A stretch of DNA of 46,014 nucleotides from DATKLX01 sp035542155 (GTDB lineage Bacteria; Chloroflexota; Anaerolineae; Anaerolineales; Anaerolineaceae): contig DATKLX010000038.1 in assembly GCA_035542155.1 (NCBI GenBank), positions 1 through 46,014 on the forward strand, in the 5' to 3' direction. Below the pieces are notes generated by a model, which saw nothing but the letters and a program-made list of their open reading frames with translations, did not search any database and was not told the DNA's origin. Below are positions 24,526-31,837 of the stretch, one piece after another (position 1 is the first letter of the stretch; the number at the start of each line of letters is the position of its first letter). A program made the translations under genes and the position numbers.

Positions 24526-25437
24526 ATGGCTACAGGGAAGCAAGCTATCGGGATCGACATCGGTGGGACGGCTACCAAGGTGGCGCGAGTCGCTGAAAAT
24601 GGCGCGGTCCTGCGCCTGGAGAGGATACCCAGCGTGGTGAGCGGCGACCCCACGCCGTACCTGGACGAGTTGCGGCGAATGGTGGAAACTCTGCTTCAGG
24701 ATGGCCCGGTCTGCGGGGCCGGCCTTTCCCTTAATGGGATGCTCAGCGACGACCGGCGCATCAGCTACCTCAACCCCAACACCCCGGCGCTGGAGGGGGT
24801 CGATTTCGCCGCCTGGCTGGAGAGCCTGGGGTACCCTTACTGCATCGATGCGGACCTGAACACCCCTGCCGTCGCTGAATATGCCTTCGGGGAGCACACG
24901 GGAGTGCGGCGGTTGATGACTGCCGTCATCGGGACCGGGTTCGGGGCGGGGATGGTGGTCGATGGCCGGGTGCTGCGCCTGGTCGGCGGGACGCTGGGGG
25001 ACAGCGGACACATCATCCTCGAGCCGGATGGGCCCTCCTGCACGGCTGGCTGCCACGGCTGCGCCGAAGCGCTGATCTCCGCGGCGGGGGTTGAGCGATT
25101 GGCGATCGCCCGCGGGCATGCCAGCGCGCCCGCTCGTGAGGTGATCGCCGCGGCGCACAGGGGGGAGGCCTGGGCGGTGCAGATCATCGCCAGCATCGGG
25201 GAATATCTCGGGCAGTGGCTGGCCTCGATCGCGCCGATCTTTCTCCCCGAGCAGGTCCTGGTCTGCGGGGGGATCGCCGTGGCAGGCCAGACGCTGGTGG
25301 AAACCGCCGTCGCGCGGTTCCACTCTCTCGCCGGACCGGATTATACCCATTGTGAGGTGGGCTTGAGCCGCTTTGGCAGCGAGGCGGGGGTAATCGGCGC
25401 GGCGGCCCCGCTGCTCGTCGAGGGGTTGAAATCATGA
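24526..25437 (+). CDS. ROK-family sugar kinase
   Basis: A 303-residue ROK enzyme without an N-terminal DNA-binding domain, so an ATP-dependent hexose or amino-sugar kinase rather than a repressor. The phosphate loop IDIGGTATK is at 10-18, catalytic Asp110 lies in DADLNTPAVAE (the ENDAN position), the second ATP motif is VIGTGFGAG (134-142), and the zinc site is GH161 with Cys172, Cys176 and Cys179 in SCTAGCHGCAE. Placed after the SIS gene and overlapping the FAD oxidase gene (ATGA), it probably makes the first phosphorylation after uptake. The sugar is unknown. Confidence 0.85.
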   Translation: MATGKQAIGIDIGGTATKVARVAENGAVLRLERIPSVVSGDPTPYLDELRRMVETLLQDGPVCGAGLSLNGMLSDDRRISYLNPNTPALEGVDFAAWLESLGYPYCIDADLNTPAVAEYAFGEHTGVRRLMTAVIGTGFGAGMVVDGRVLRLVGGTLGDSGHIILEPDGPSCTAGCHGCAEALISAAGVERLAIARGHASAPAREVIAAAHRGEAWAVQIIASIGEYLGQWLASIAPIFLPEQVLVCGGIAVAGQTLVETAVARFHSLAGPDYTHCEVGLSRFGSEAGVIGAAAPLLVEGLKS

Positions 25438-26843
25438 CGGACTGGATCGAGGATCTGCGCGCAGAGTTCGGTGATAACCGGGTGGTCACAGAAGGTGCAG
25501 AGCTGGCCGCCCGCTCGCTGGACTGCTGGCCGGTGGCGATCAAGCAAAACCAGCAGGGCCGCCTGCCCTACCGGCCTGAGGCGATCTTCCAGCCGCGGCA
25601 TGCGGAAGAGGTCCCGCGCCTGCTGGCCTGGGCGAACCGCCACGGGATCCCGGTTACGCCCCGGGGAGCCGGATCCGGGGTGGTGGGGGCGGCGATCCCG
25701 GTCCAAGGTGGGATCGTGCTCGACCTTTCCAATCTGGACCGCATTCTGATCCTGGATGAGACCAACCTGTTGGTGCGCGCCGAGGCCGGGGTGATGGGCC
25801 ACCGCCTGGAAGCGGAGCTGAACGCCCGCGGCTACACCCTCAACCACTCGCCCCAGTCTCTGGACCGCTCGACGGTGGGCGGTTGGGTAGCGACCCGCGC
25901 GACCGGCCAGTTTTCCTCGCGCTGGGGCGGGATCGAAGACATGCTCCTTGCCCTGACCGTGGCCCTGCCGGCCGGCGAGGTGATCGAGACCCGCCTGGCC
26001 CCGCGCGCCGCACTCGGCCCGGAGCTGAGGGAGCTGTTCGTGGGCGCGGAGGGGACCCTGGGGGTCGTCCTGGACGCCACTCTGAAGATCTCCCCACTGC
26101 CCGAACGGCGCATCCTGGACACGCTGGCGTTTGCCTCAGTGCCGGCCGGGCTGGAAGCGATGCGGCGGTTGAGCCGCCCAGGGCTGCGCCCGTTCCTGGT
26201 GCGCTTCTACGACGAGGACGAGTCGCGCTATCTCCGCGCGGAGGGAGCAACCGCGGGGGAAGAAAACCTGTTCCTGGTGGGTTTCGAGGGCCCGGAGCGG
26301 GTTGCCGGGGCCGAATACGAGGCCGGTATGGAGCTGCTCCTCGTCCAGGGCGGCGTGCGACTGGGCCCGGAGATCGCCGAGCGCTGGATGGCGCGGCGAT
26401 TCGACTTCTCTACTGTGGAGAACCGCCTGGCGCAGCCGGGAGGGCTGGCCGAGACGATCGAGATCGCCCATTTCTGGGACAGTATTGAGGAAACGTACCG
26501 CGCATTGAAACGGGCCCTTACGCCACTGGCAGAGGAGGCGCTGGGTCATTTTTCGCATGCCTACCCCCAGGGGGTCTCGCTGTACATGATCCTGCTGGGA
26601 TGGGAGAGCGATGCGAAGGCGGCCGAGCAGCGCCTGGGGCAGATCTGGGAGACGGCCATGCGGGTCAGCCAGGAGCAGGGCGCCGCGATCTCGCATCACC
26701 ACGGGGTTGGGTTGGCCCGCCAGGCGTACCTGCGCGGCGAGCTGGGGGCGAGCTATATGGTGCTGGAGCGGATCAAGACGGCGCTGGACCCGAGGGGGAT
26801 CCTCAACCCGGGCAAGCTGGGCTTCGAGCGAAAGGAGCGGTAA
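25434..26843 (+). CDS. FAD-linked oxidase resembling alkyl-dihydroxyacetonephosphate synthase
   Basis: A 469-residue protein of the VAO/GlcD FAD superfamily. The FAD domain shows PRGAGSGVVG (76-85) and NHSPQSLDRSTVGGWVATRA (137-156), followed by GGIEDMLLALTV and GAEGTLGVV. The second string, the later SHAYPQGVSLYM segment and the C-terminal HHHGVG (His421-His423) are hallmarks of alkyl-DHAP synthase rather than glycolate oxidase. In that enzyme the His triplet helps handle the DHAP substrate. It starts at an ATGA overlap with the ROK kinase and ends 2 bp before the aldolase, so it is a full member of the sugar-phosphate operon. It may act on a ketose- or DHAP-like phosphate; no role is established. 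Confidence 0.85.
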   Translation: MTDWIEDLRAEFGDNRVVTEGAELAARSLDCWPVAIKQNQQGRLPYRPEAIFQPRHAEEVPRLLAWANRHGIPVTPRGAGSGVVGAAIPVQGGIVLDLSNLDRILILDETNLLVRAEAGVMGHRLEAELNARGYTLNHSPQSLDRSTVGGWVATRATGQFSSRWGGIEDMLLALTVALPAGEVIETRLAPRAALGPELRELFVGAEGTLGVVLDATLKISPLPERRILDTLAFASVPAGLEAMRRLSRPGLRPFLVRFYDEDESRYLRAEGATAGEENLFLVGFEGPERVAGAEYEAGMELLLVQGGVRLGPEIAERWMARRFDFSTVENRLAQPGGLAETIEIAHFWDSIEETYRALKRALTPLAEEALGHFSHAYPQGVSLYMILLGWESDAKAAEQRLGQIWETAMRVSQEQGAAISHHHGVGLARQAYLRGELGASYMVLERIKTALDPRGILNPGKLGFERKER

Positions 26844-26845
26844 GG

Positions 26846-27667
26846 ATGGACGCGAGAACGGGGAAAAAGATCCGCCTGGGCCGGCTGTTTCGCCGCAAGA
26901 GCGGGAAAACGCTGCTGGTGGCCTATTCGCACGGGGTGCTGATGGGCCCGCAGCCGGGGATGGCCAGCCTGGATGAGATGCGCCGGGTCGCGGTCAGCCT
27001 TTCCCGCGCCGACGGGCTGATGGTCGCACCGGGGATGGTCTCCCGCCTGGAAGAGGCGTTCACCGGCCGCGACCGGCCCTCGCTCATTGTCCACCTGGAT
27101 TACCAGAGCTTCAGTCGCAGCGTGCTGCCCTACGAGGAAGGCGCCACCGTGCAGATGGCGCAGGTTGAAGAGGCGCTGGCGGCCGGAGCAGACGCGGTGA
27201 TGACCTACCTCTACATGGGCTACGTAGAACCGGAGCGCGAGAAGCTGGAGGCCGGGCGCAACGCCCAGATTGCGCGGGCGTGCGAGCGCTGGGGCCTGCC
27301 GCTGATGATCGAGCCGCGCAGCGCCCGGGAAGCCCGCCGCCCGGAGGATAAGACCGACGCAGAAGTGATGGCGCTCTACTGCCGGGTTGCGGCGGAAATC
27401 GGGGCGGACCTGGTCAAGTGCATCTACCCGGGAAGCTTCGAGAAGCTGAGGAAGGTGATCGAGGGCTGCGCGGCGCCGCTGCTGCTGGCGGGCGGCTCGC
27501 GCCAGGAAGACCCGGAGATCGCCTACGACCGGGCGCGCGAGGCCATGCAGGCCGGGGCCGCCGGGTTGGTCTTCGGGCGCAACATCTACGAGGCCGCCGA
27601 CCCGGCCGCCGAGCTTGAGCGCTACGAGGCCATCGTCCACGCACCTGTCCGGAAAGCGCGCGGATGA
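26846..27667 (+). CDS. Class I (DhnA/LacD-type) sugar-phosphate aldolase
   Basis: A 273-residue TIM-barrel aldolase of the DeoC/LacD/DhnA family, which cleaves ketose 1,6-bisphosphates or related phosphates through a Schiff base. The predicted lysine is Lys191 in ADLVKCIYPGSF; LLLAGGSRQEDPE and GLVFGRNIYE are the phosphate-binding strands near the C-terminus. The ATG at 26846 with GGAGCGGTAAGG upstream is chosen; the open frame further upstream overlaps the oxidase gene. The next gene overlaps by ATGA, so aldolase and PfkB kinase are translationally coupled, as expected for a kinase-aldolase pair acting in sequence. Confidence 0.87.
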   Translation: MDARTGKKIRLGRLFRRKSGKTLLVAYSHGVLMGPQPGMASLDEMRRVAVSLSRADGLMVAPGMVSRLEEAFTGRDRPSLIVHLDYQSFSRSVLPYEEGATVQMAQVEEALAAGADAVMTYLYMGYVEPEREKLEAGRNAQIARACERWGLPLMIEPRSAREARRPEDKTDAEVMALYCRVAAEIGADLVKCIYPGSFEKLRKVIEGCAAPLLLAGGSRQEDPEIAYDRAREAMQAGAAGLVFGRNIYEAADPAAELERYEAIVHAPVRKARG

Positions 27668-28680
27668 TCCTGACCGTTTCCCCCAACCCGGCGCTGGACC
27701 GGGTGCACGTGGTGCGCGGCTTCCGGCCCGGCGAACAGAGCCGGGCATTGCGGGCGTTCCTGCAGGCCGGCGGTTCGGGAGTACACGCCGCGGCGGTGGC
27801 GCAGCGCTTGGGCGGGGATACGCTGGCACTGGGCCTGCTGGGCGGCGCGACGGGCGAGGTGTGGCGACGGCAGGCCGTGGCCGAAGGGTTGGCCTTTGAC
27901 ATGGTCCCTATCCCGGGGGAGACCAGGGAATCGTTCTGCCTGGTCGACCTGGACCTGGGCAGCCAGGTCGAGGCGGTCGAGCCCGGGCCGCAGGTGGAGA
28001 CAGGTACGCTCGACCGGCTCCTGGACCGGCTGCGGACGTATCTTCCGCAGGCTGAGCTGCTGGTGCTGTCGGGGAGCCTGCCGCCCGGTTTTCCCGCGGA
28101 CGCCTACGCCCGCATGATCGGGCTGGCGTGGGAGGCCGGGGTGCGCGCGCTGGTCGACGCGCACTCGGAGCCGCTGCGGCTGGCGCTGGAGGGGCGGCCC
28201 TGGCTGATCAAGCCGAACCTGGCGGAGTTCCACGACCTGGTCGGTAGAGAGACCACCAGCCCGGCGGAGCGGTGGGAAGCCAGCCGCGAACTGGCCCGGG
28301 AATACGGCCTGGCGGTGGCGCTCTCGATGGCCGGGGAGGGGATGCTGCTGACCACGCCCGAGGAGCAGTGGCGACTGCTACCGCCAGAGGTCGAGATGCG
28401 CCTCCCGGGAGGGACCGGGCGCAACTCCATAGGCTGCGGGGACGCGCTGGTGGGCGCGCTGGCGGCCGAGTTCTGTCGCTCGGGGGACCTGCTGCGGGCT
28501 GCCTGCCGGGGAATGGCGGCTGCACACCAGAACCTGGAGACGTTCGGGGTGCCGGAGGTGGACCCGGAGCGAGTGGGGGAATTAGTGGGTAAGGTGAGCG
28601 TGGAGAGAAGGGAAGGGCATGGTATTCGTTTCCAGGAGGGAACGAATGGAAACAAAACCGATTCGGAAGCGGTAAGTTGA
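27664..28680 (+). CDS. PfkB-family kinase (LacC/FruK-like) with an altered substrate motif
   Basis: A 338-residue PfkB carbohydrate kinase close to tagatose-6-phosphate and 1-phosphofructokinases (start LTVSPNPALDRVHVV, then LSGSLPPGFP and IKPNLAEF). The catalytic Asp260 lies in NSIGCGDALVGA, where most relatives have GAGD. The first signature, usually GGKGxN, reads GGSGVH (36-41): the Lys and Asn that contact substrate phosphate are replaced. The C-terminal 25 residues look unstructured. It probably phosphorylates a ketose or ketose phosphate for the coupled aldolase, but the changes suggest a different substrate. Last gene of the operon; no clear + strand terminator follows. Confidence 0.85.
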   Translation: MILTVSPNPALDRVHVVRGFRPGEQSRALRAFLQAGGSGVHAAAVAQRLGGDTLALGLLGGATGEVWRRQAVAEGLAFDMVPIPGETRESFCLVDLDLGSQVEAVEPGPQVETGTLDRLLDRLRTYLPQAELLVLSGSLPPGFPADAYARMIGLAWEAGVRALVDAHSEPLRLALEGRPWLIKPNLAEFHDLVGRETTSPAERWEASRELAREYGLAVALSMAGEGMLLTTPEEQWRLLPPEVEMRLPGGTGRNSIGCGDALVGALAAEFCRSGDLLRAACRGMAAAHQNLETFGVPEVDPERVGELVGKVSVERREGHGIRFQEGTNGNKTDSEAVS

Positions 28681-28852
28681 TTAGTTGCTTTGTGATTGGT
28701 TGATCAGGATGGTATGATTGCCGGAATGGACAGGATGGGTTGTTAAAGGGCGTTTTGGAACGAAGAACGAGAGGCGAGTACCGAAAGAATTGCTGATTGA
28801 AGATTGCTGAATGTTCAATGAGCTCAAGCCGATTGTAGAACATGCCTCCTGG

Positions 28853-29092
28853 CTCGTTCCTGGCCGGCCGGGAAGAGCGCAAGCGGGGACGCATGCGCTA
28901 CATGCTTGTTCTGAGCCGGTCTGCAAGAGCGCAAGCGGGGACGCATGCGCTACATGCTTGTTCTGAGCCGGTCTGCCTGAGCGCAAGCGGGGACGCATGC
29001 GCTATATGCTTGTTCCTGGCCGGCCGGGAAGAGCGCAAGCAGCCTTCTACATGGATCTGTGAGAGGCATGCGCTACAGAGCCGGTCAAGAGG
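28853..29092. repeat. 52-bp tandem repeat array in a 564-bp gene-free stretch
   Basis: Units begin with GAGCGCAAGC at 28875, 28927, 28979 and 29031, exactly 52 bp apart. Units 1 and 2 differ at the last two bases; unit 3 ends in CCTGGCCGGCCGGGAA instead of CTGAGCCGGTCTGC; unit 4 keeps the start and a GGCATGCGCTAC core but is diverged and longer. A partial copy precedes unit 1 (28853-28874). Each unit contains AGCGCA and TGCGCT, able to form a small hairpin around 12 nt. The period is not a multiple of three, so it is not a coding repeat. Elsewhere in 28681-29244 I see only AT-richer spacer (28681-28840) and the two terminators. Confidence 0.9.
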
Positions 29093-29132
29093 GTCGACGT
29101 ACACAAGATAGCATAAAGCGGGGCAAAAAAAC

Positions 29133-29152
29133 ATCCGTCATTTTTGACGGAT
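29133..29152 (-). terminator. Second intrinsic terminator, minus strand
   Basis: ATCCGTCA (29133-29140) and TGACGGAT (29145-29152) form a perfect 8-bp stem with a four-base loop. Reading the minus strand, GTTTTTTTG follows at once (A-run at 29124-29131 on the + strand), the classic rho-independent layout. It backs up the terminator at 29187-29212. Confidence 0.8.
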
Positions 29153-29186
29153 TGACAAAGGGGAAAAAGGTGATCTATTCAAAAAA

Positions 29187-29212
29187 CAGGGGCCTGCGTC
29201 ACCAGGCCCCTG
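29187..29212 (-). terminator. Intrinsic terminator of the 16-gene L-pentulose operon
   Basis: CAGGGGCCTG (29187-29196) and CAGGCCCCTG (29203-29212) form a perfect 10-bp GC-rich stem with a 6-nt loop; on the minus strand TTTTTT (29186-29181) follows directly. It lies 32 bp past the stop of the URO-D-family gene. Confidence 0.88.
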
Positions 29213-29244
29213 TGGAAGTCCCCGGCGGGGATCGGGGAAGAGGG

Positions 29245-30282
29245 CTAGATCGCCAGGGGGTAGCGGCCGTACTCGCGCCAGGTGTGGAGGAGGGCGGCGT
29301 AGTTTTCGGGCCTGACGGCGGAGTGGATCGAGTTGCTCGAGGAGAGGATGTACCCGCCGCCGGGCATGCCGCTGCGTAGGGCGGCTCGGGTGGCCTCGAT
29401 GACCTCTTCAGGCGTGCCAAAGGTGAGGAGCCGGGCGCAGTCGACGTTGCCCTTGAGCGCCACGCGCTGGCCGAATTTTGCCTTGACCTCCGCCAGGTCC
29501 ATCCCGGCCTGGGGATCGATGGGGTCGAGGCAGTCGATGCCCGAATCGACGATCATGTCGATCAGCGGCCAGATGTTGCCGTCGGTGTGCTTGATGACGA
29601 AAAGGCCGAGCTCTTTATAGCCCTGCATGACCCGGCACAGGCCCGGGTAAAAGAACTCGCGGAAGTGGCGGGGAGACATCAGCGGGCCCTTGTTGTAGGC
29701 ATAGTCGTCGCCGGTGTAGACGATCCTGACCCCGCGGGCGGCGACCTCCCTGGCCAGGGCCAGGTTGACGGTCACCGACATCTCCACCAGCGCATGGACC
29801 AGCTCTGGCTCGGTGGCGATGGCCATCAGCAGCTCCTGCATGCTCATCAGGTAGCGGGGCAGCGAAAAGACATCGTTGAGGTGGACGATCACCGCCTTGC
29901 GGCCGCGGAAGGTCTCCACAGCGGTTTCGATCTCGGCAAAGCGGGCGGGAAGATGCGGGTCGGGGGGGTGATAGCGCTCAAAATCAGCGAGAGATTTGAT
30001 CGGGGATTCGACCTCGATGCCGTGCTCCTCGAGGGTATCTTGAGTGACGTAGCCCCACTCGCTGCGCCAGCGGTTCGCGCCGGCGCGCTCCTTTTCGAAA
30101 ATTGGGTCGAAGAGAATGGCGTCGTGGCTCATCCGGAGGGCAAACTCATTGTGGGTCCGGCTGCCGGGGCAGAGGGCCTCGCGAACGCGGCGGTCGACCA
30201 GCCACTCGAAATGAGGCACGCGGTCGGGCTCCCCGTGCCGGAGGACGCAAAGCACGCGCTCTTCGGAGGACATCTCAACCAT
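29245..30282 (-). CDS. URO-D superfamily protein, HTDGN variant, last gene of the L-pentulose operon
   Basis: A 345-residue member of the uroporphyrinogen decarboxylase-like superfamily, with the opening SSEERVLCVLRHGEPDRVPH and the barrel segments YTGDDYAYNKGPLMSP, VIKHTDGNIWPLID and LDPIDPQAGMDL. At the position where its relative at 6394-7548 has HSCG it reads KHTDGN, so the Cys zinc ligand is missing and the metal site, if any, differs. AAGGAG precedes the ATG. It lies 29 bp after an FGGY kinase and just before two terminators. Homologues with the HxDGN motif are often annotated only as URO-D family; the function is unknown. It is not HemE. Confidence 0.8.
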   Translation of the reverse strand: MVEMSSEERVLCVLRHGEPDRVPHFEWLVDRRVREALCPGSRTHNEFALRMSHDAILFDPIFEKERAGANRWRSEWGYVTQDTLEEHGIEVESPIKSLADFERYHPPDPHLPARFAEIETAVETFRGRKAVIVHLNDVFSLPRYLMSMQELLMAIATEPELVHALVEMSVTVNLALAREVAARGVRIVYTGDDYAYNKGPLMSPRHFREFFYPGLCRVMQGYKELGLFVIKHTDGNIWPLIDMIVDSGIDCLDPIDPQAGMDLAEVKAKFGQRVALKGNVDCARLLTFGTPEEVIEATRAALRSGMPGGGYILSSSNSIHSAVRPENYAALLHTWREYGRYPLAI

Positions 30283-30311
30283 GGGACAGATCTCCTTCTT
30301 TGCTTTCTACC

Positions 30312-31835
30312 TCAACCCAACCGGTTGAGCGCTTCCCAGGGCTCCTGCATCACCTGGACCAGACGCTGGTATGCGGCGTAGCGCTCCAGATAGAGGGGGG
30401 TATTGGCCGGGATAGGCTCCTGGACGCGGACGATCGAGACTGCCTGCTCAGCCGCCTCGGCGTAATCGCGGTAGACCCCCGCGCCGATGCCGGCCGAGAG
30501 GGCCGCGCCGCGCGCGCCGACCTCGGCGCCGTCCGAGATCTCGACCGGGACCTGGATCGCGTCGGCGAACATCTGCGTCCAGACCTGGCTGCGCGACCCG
30601 CCGCCAGTCAGGCGCGCCGATTGGATCTGGGCGCCGGCTGCGCGTAATTTTTCGATGTGGCTGAGGTGGCAGAAGACGACTCCCTCGTACAGGGCGCGGA
30701 GCAGGTGGGCGCGGGTGTGCCAGCCGGCCAGGCCATAGAAACCGGCGCGGGCGGTGGGCTGGACATTGGAGCCATAGAGGAAGGGGTGGAAGACGATGCT
30801 GGTGCTGCCCGGGGGCAGGCTGGCGACCTCCTCGCTGCAGATCTCATAGACCGAGATCCCGCGGCGTCTGGCCTCGGCGCGCTCGTCGCCGCAGCACTGG
30901 TTGACGAACCACTCCAGGTTGGTCGCCGAGGTGGCGCTGGCTTCGATGGTGAGGTAGCGCCCCGGGTCGGCGAAGAGGGTGGTCATGAATAGGTTGGGAT
31001 CGACCAGGGGATCCGCTGTGATGACCTCGTTGATGCTCCAGGTGCCGGCGACGATGCAGGCCTGGCCTGGATGGACCGCGCCGCAGCCGATAGCGCTGCC
31101 GTCGACGTCAAACATCCCACCGACGACCGGAGTGCCGGCGGCCAGACCGGTGGCTTCCGCGGCGGCGCGGCTAACCTGCCCGGCAACTTCAAAGCTTTGC
31201 CGGAGCGGGGGCAGCGCCTCATAGATTTCAGACAGGTCATACAGGGCCATCAGCGCGGGCGAGTAACACCGGTTGCGCACGTCGAGCAGGCTGGTGGCGC
31301 TCATGTCGGTGAAATCGGTCGAAACCTCGCCGGTCAGGCGGTACTTGATGTAATCTTTGCACATCAGGATCGCGCCGATGCGCTCGTAATTCTCCGGCTC
31401 GTTCTGTTTGATCCAGGCCAGGAGCGCGTTGGGCTGGGCGGGCCAGAAGGACTGGATGGTGTAAGGGAAGACCGCAGCGTGCAAACCGCGCCGGCTCCAT
31501 TCAGCGACGATTCCAGCCGCGCGCGAATCCATGGACTGAATGCCGTTGCGCAGGGGCCGCCCCTGCTGGTCCAGCAAGTAGAGGCCGTTACCGTGCCCGG
31601 TGCAGCCGACGCCGGCGATTTCCTGGGGACGGACGCCGGAGGCGGCGAGCACCTCGCGGACGGCGCTGGCGGTGCTCTGCCAGAGCTGCTCCATGTCGCG
31701 CTCGGTCCAGCCGGGGTGCGGGTAGATCGTGTCGACTTTACAACTCGCGATGGCAATTTCCTTGCCGCTCGCGTTAAAAAGAGCGGCCTTGGAGACCGTA
31801 TTGCCGTTATCGATGCCCAGGAAATAGGGACCCAT
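30312..31835 (-). CDS. FGGY carbohydrate kinase, L-xylulokinase (LyxK)-like
   Basis: A 507-residue FGGY kinase. ATP-domain start FLGIDNGNTVSKAALF, substrate segment GCTGHGNGLYLLD (78-90), IQSMDSRA, catalytic Asp243 in GGMFDVDGSAIG and the AGTWSINE block (263-270) resemble L-xylulokinase and erythritol kinase rather than D-xylulokinase. The ATG at 31835 is preferred over an upstream GTG at 31847 because GGAGG lies 7 bases before it; the stop of the aldolase gene lies 2 bp upstream. With the UlaE-like epimerase in the same operon, phosphorylation of L-xylulose to its 5-phosphate is the favoured role. Confidence 0.85.
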   Translation of the reverse strand: MGPYFLGIDNGNTVSKAALFNASGKEIAIASCKVDTIYPHPGWTERDMEQLWQSTASAVREVLAASGVRPQEIAGVGCTGHGNGLYLLDQQGRPLRNGIQSMDSRAAGIVAEWSRRGLHAAVFPYTIQSFWPAQPNALLAWIKQNEPENYERIGAILMCKDYIKYRLTGEVSTDFTDMSATSLLDVRNRCYSPALMALYDLSEIYEALPPLRQSFEVAGQVSRAAAEATGLAAGTPVVGGMFDVDGSAIGCGAVHPGQACIVAGTWSINEVITADPLVDPNLFMTTLFADPGRYLTIEASATSATNLEWFVNQCCGDERAEARRRGISVYEICSEEVASLPPGSTSIVFHPFLYGSNVQPTARAGFYGLAGWHTRAHLLRALYEGVVFCHLSHIEKLRAAGAQIQSARLTGGGSRSQVWTQMFADAIQVPVEISDGAEVGARGAALSAGIGAGVYRDYAEAAEQAVSIVRVQEPIPANTPLYLERYAAYQRLVQVMQEPWEALNRLG

Positions 31836-31837
31836 GG

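Noticed and set aside
28853..29092. CRISPR-like array
   Set aside because: The units are contiguous 52-bp tandem copies with no unique spacers, and no cas gene is nearby.
28842..29134. Short open frames across the repeat array on both strands
   Set aside because: The 52-bp period shifts frame in each unit and the peptides are repeat-derived without ribosome sites.
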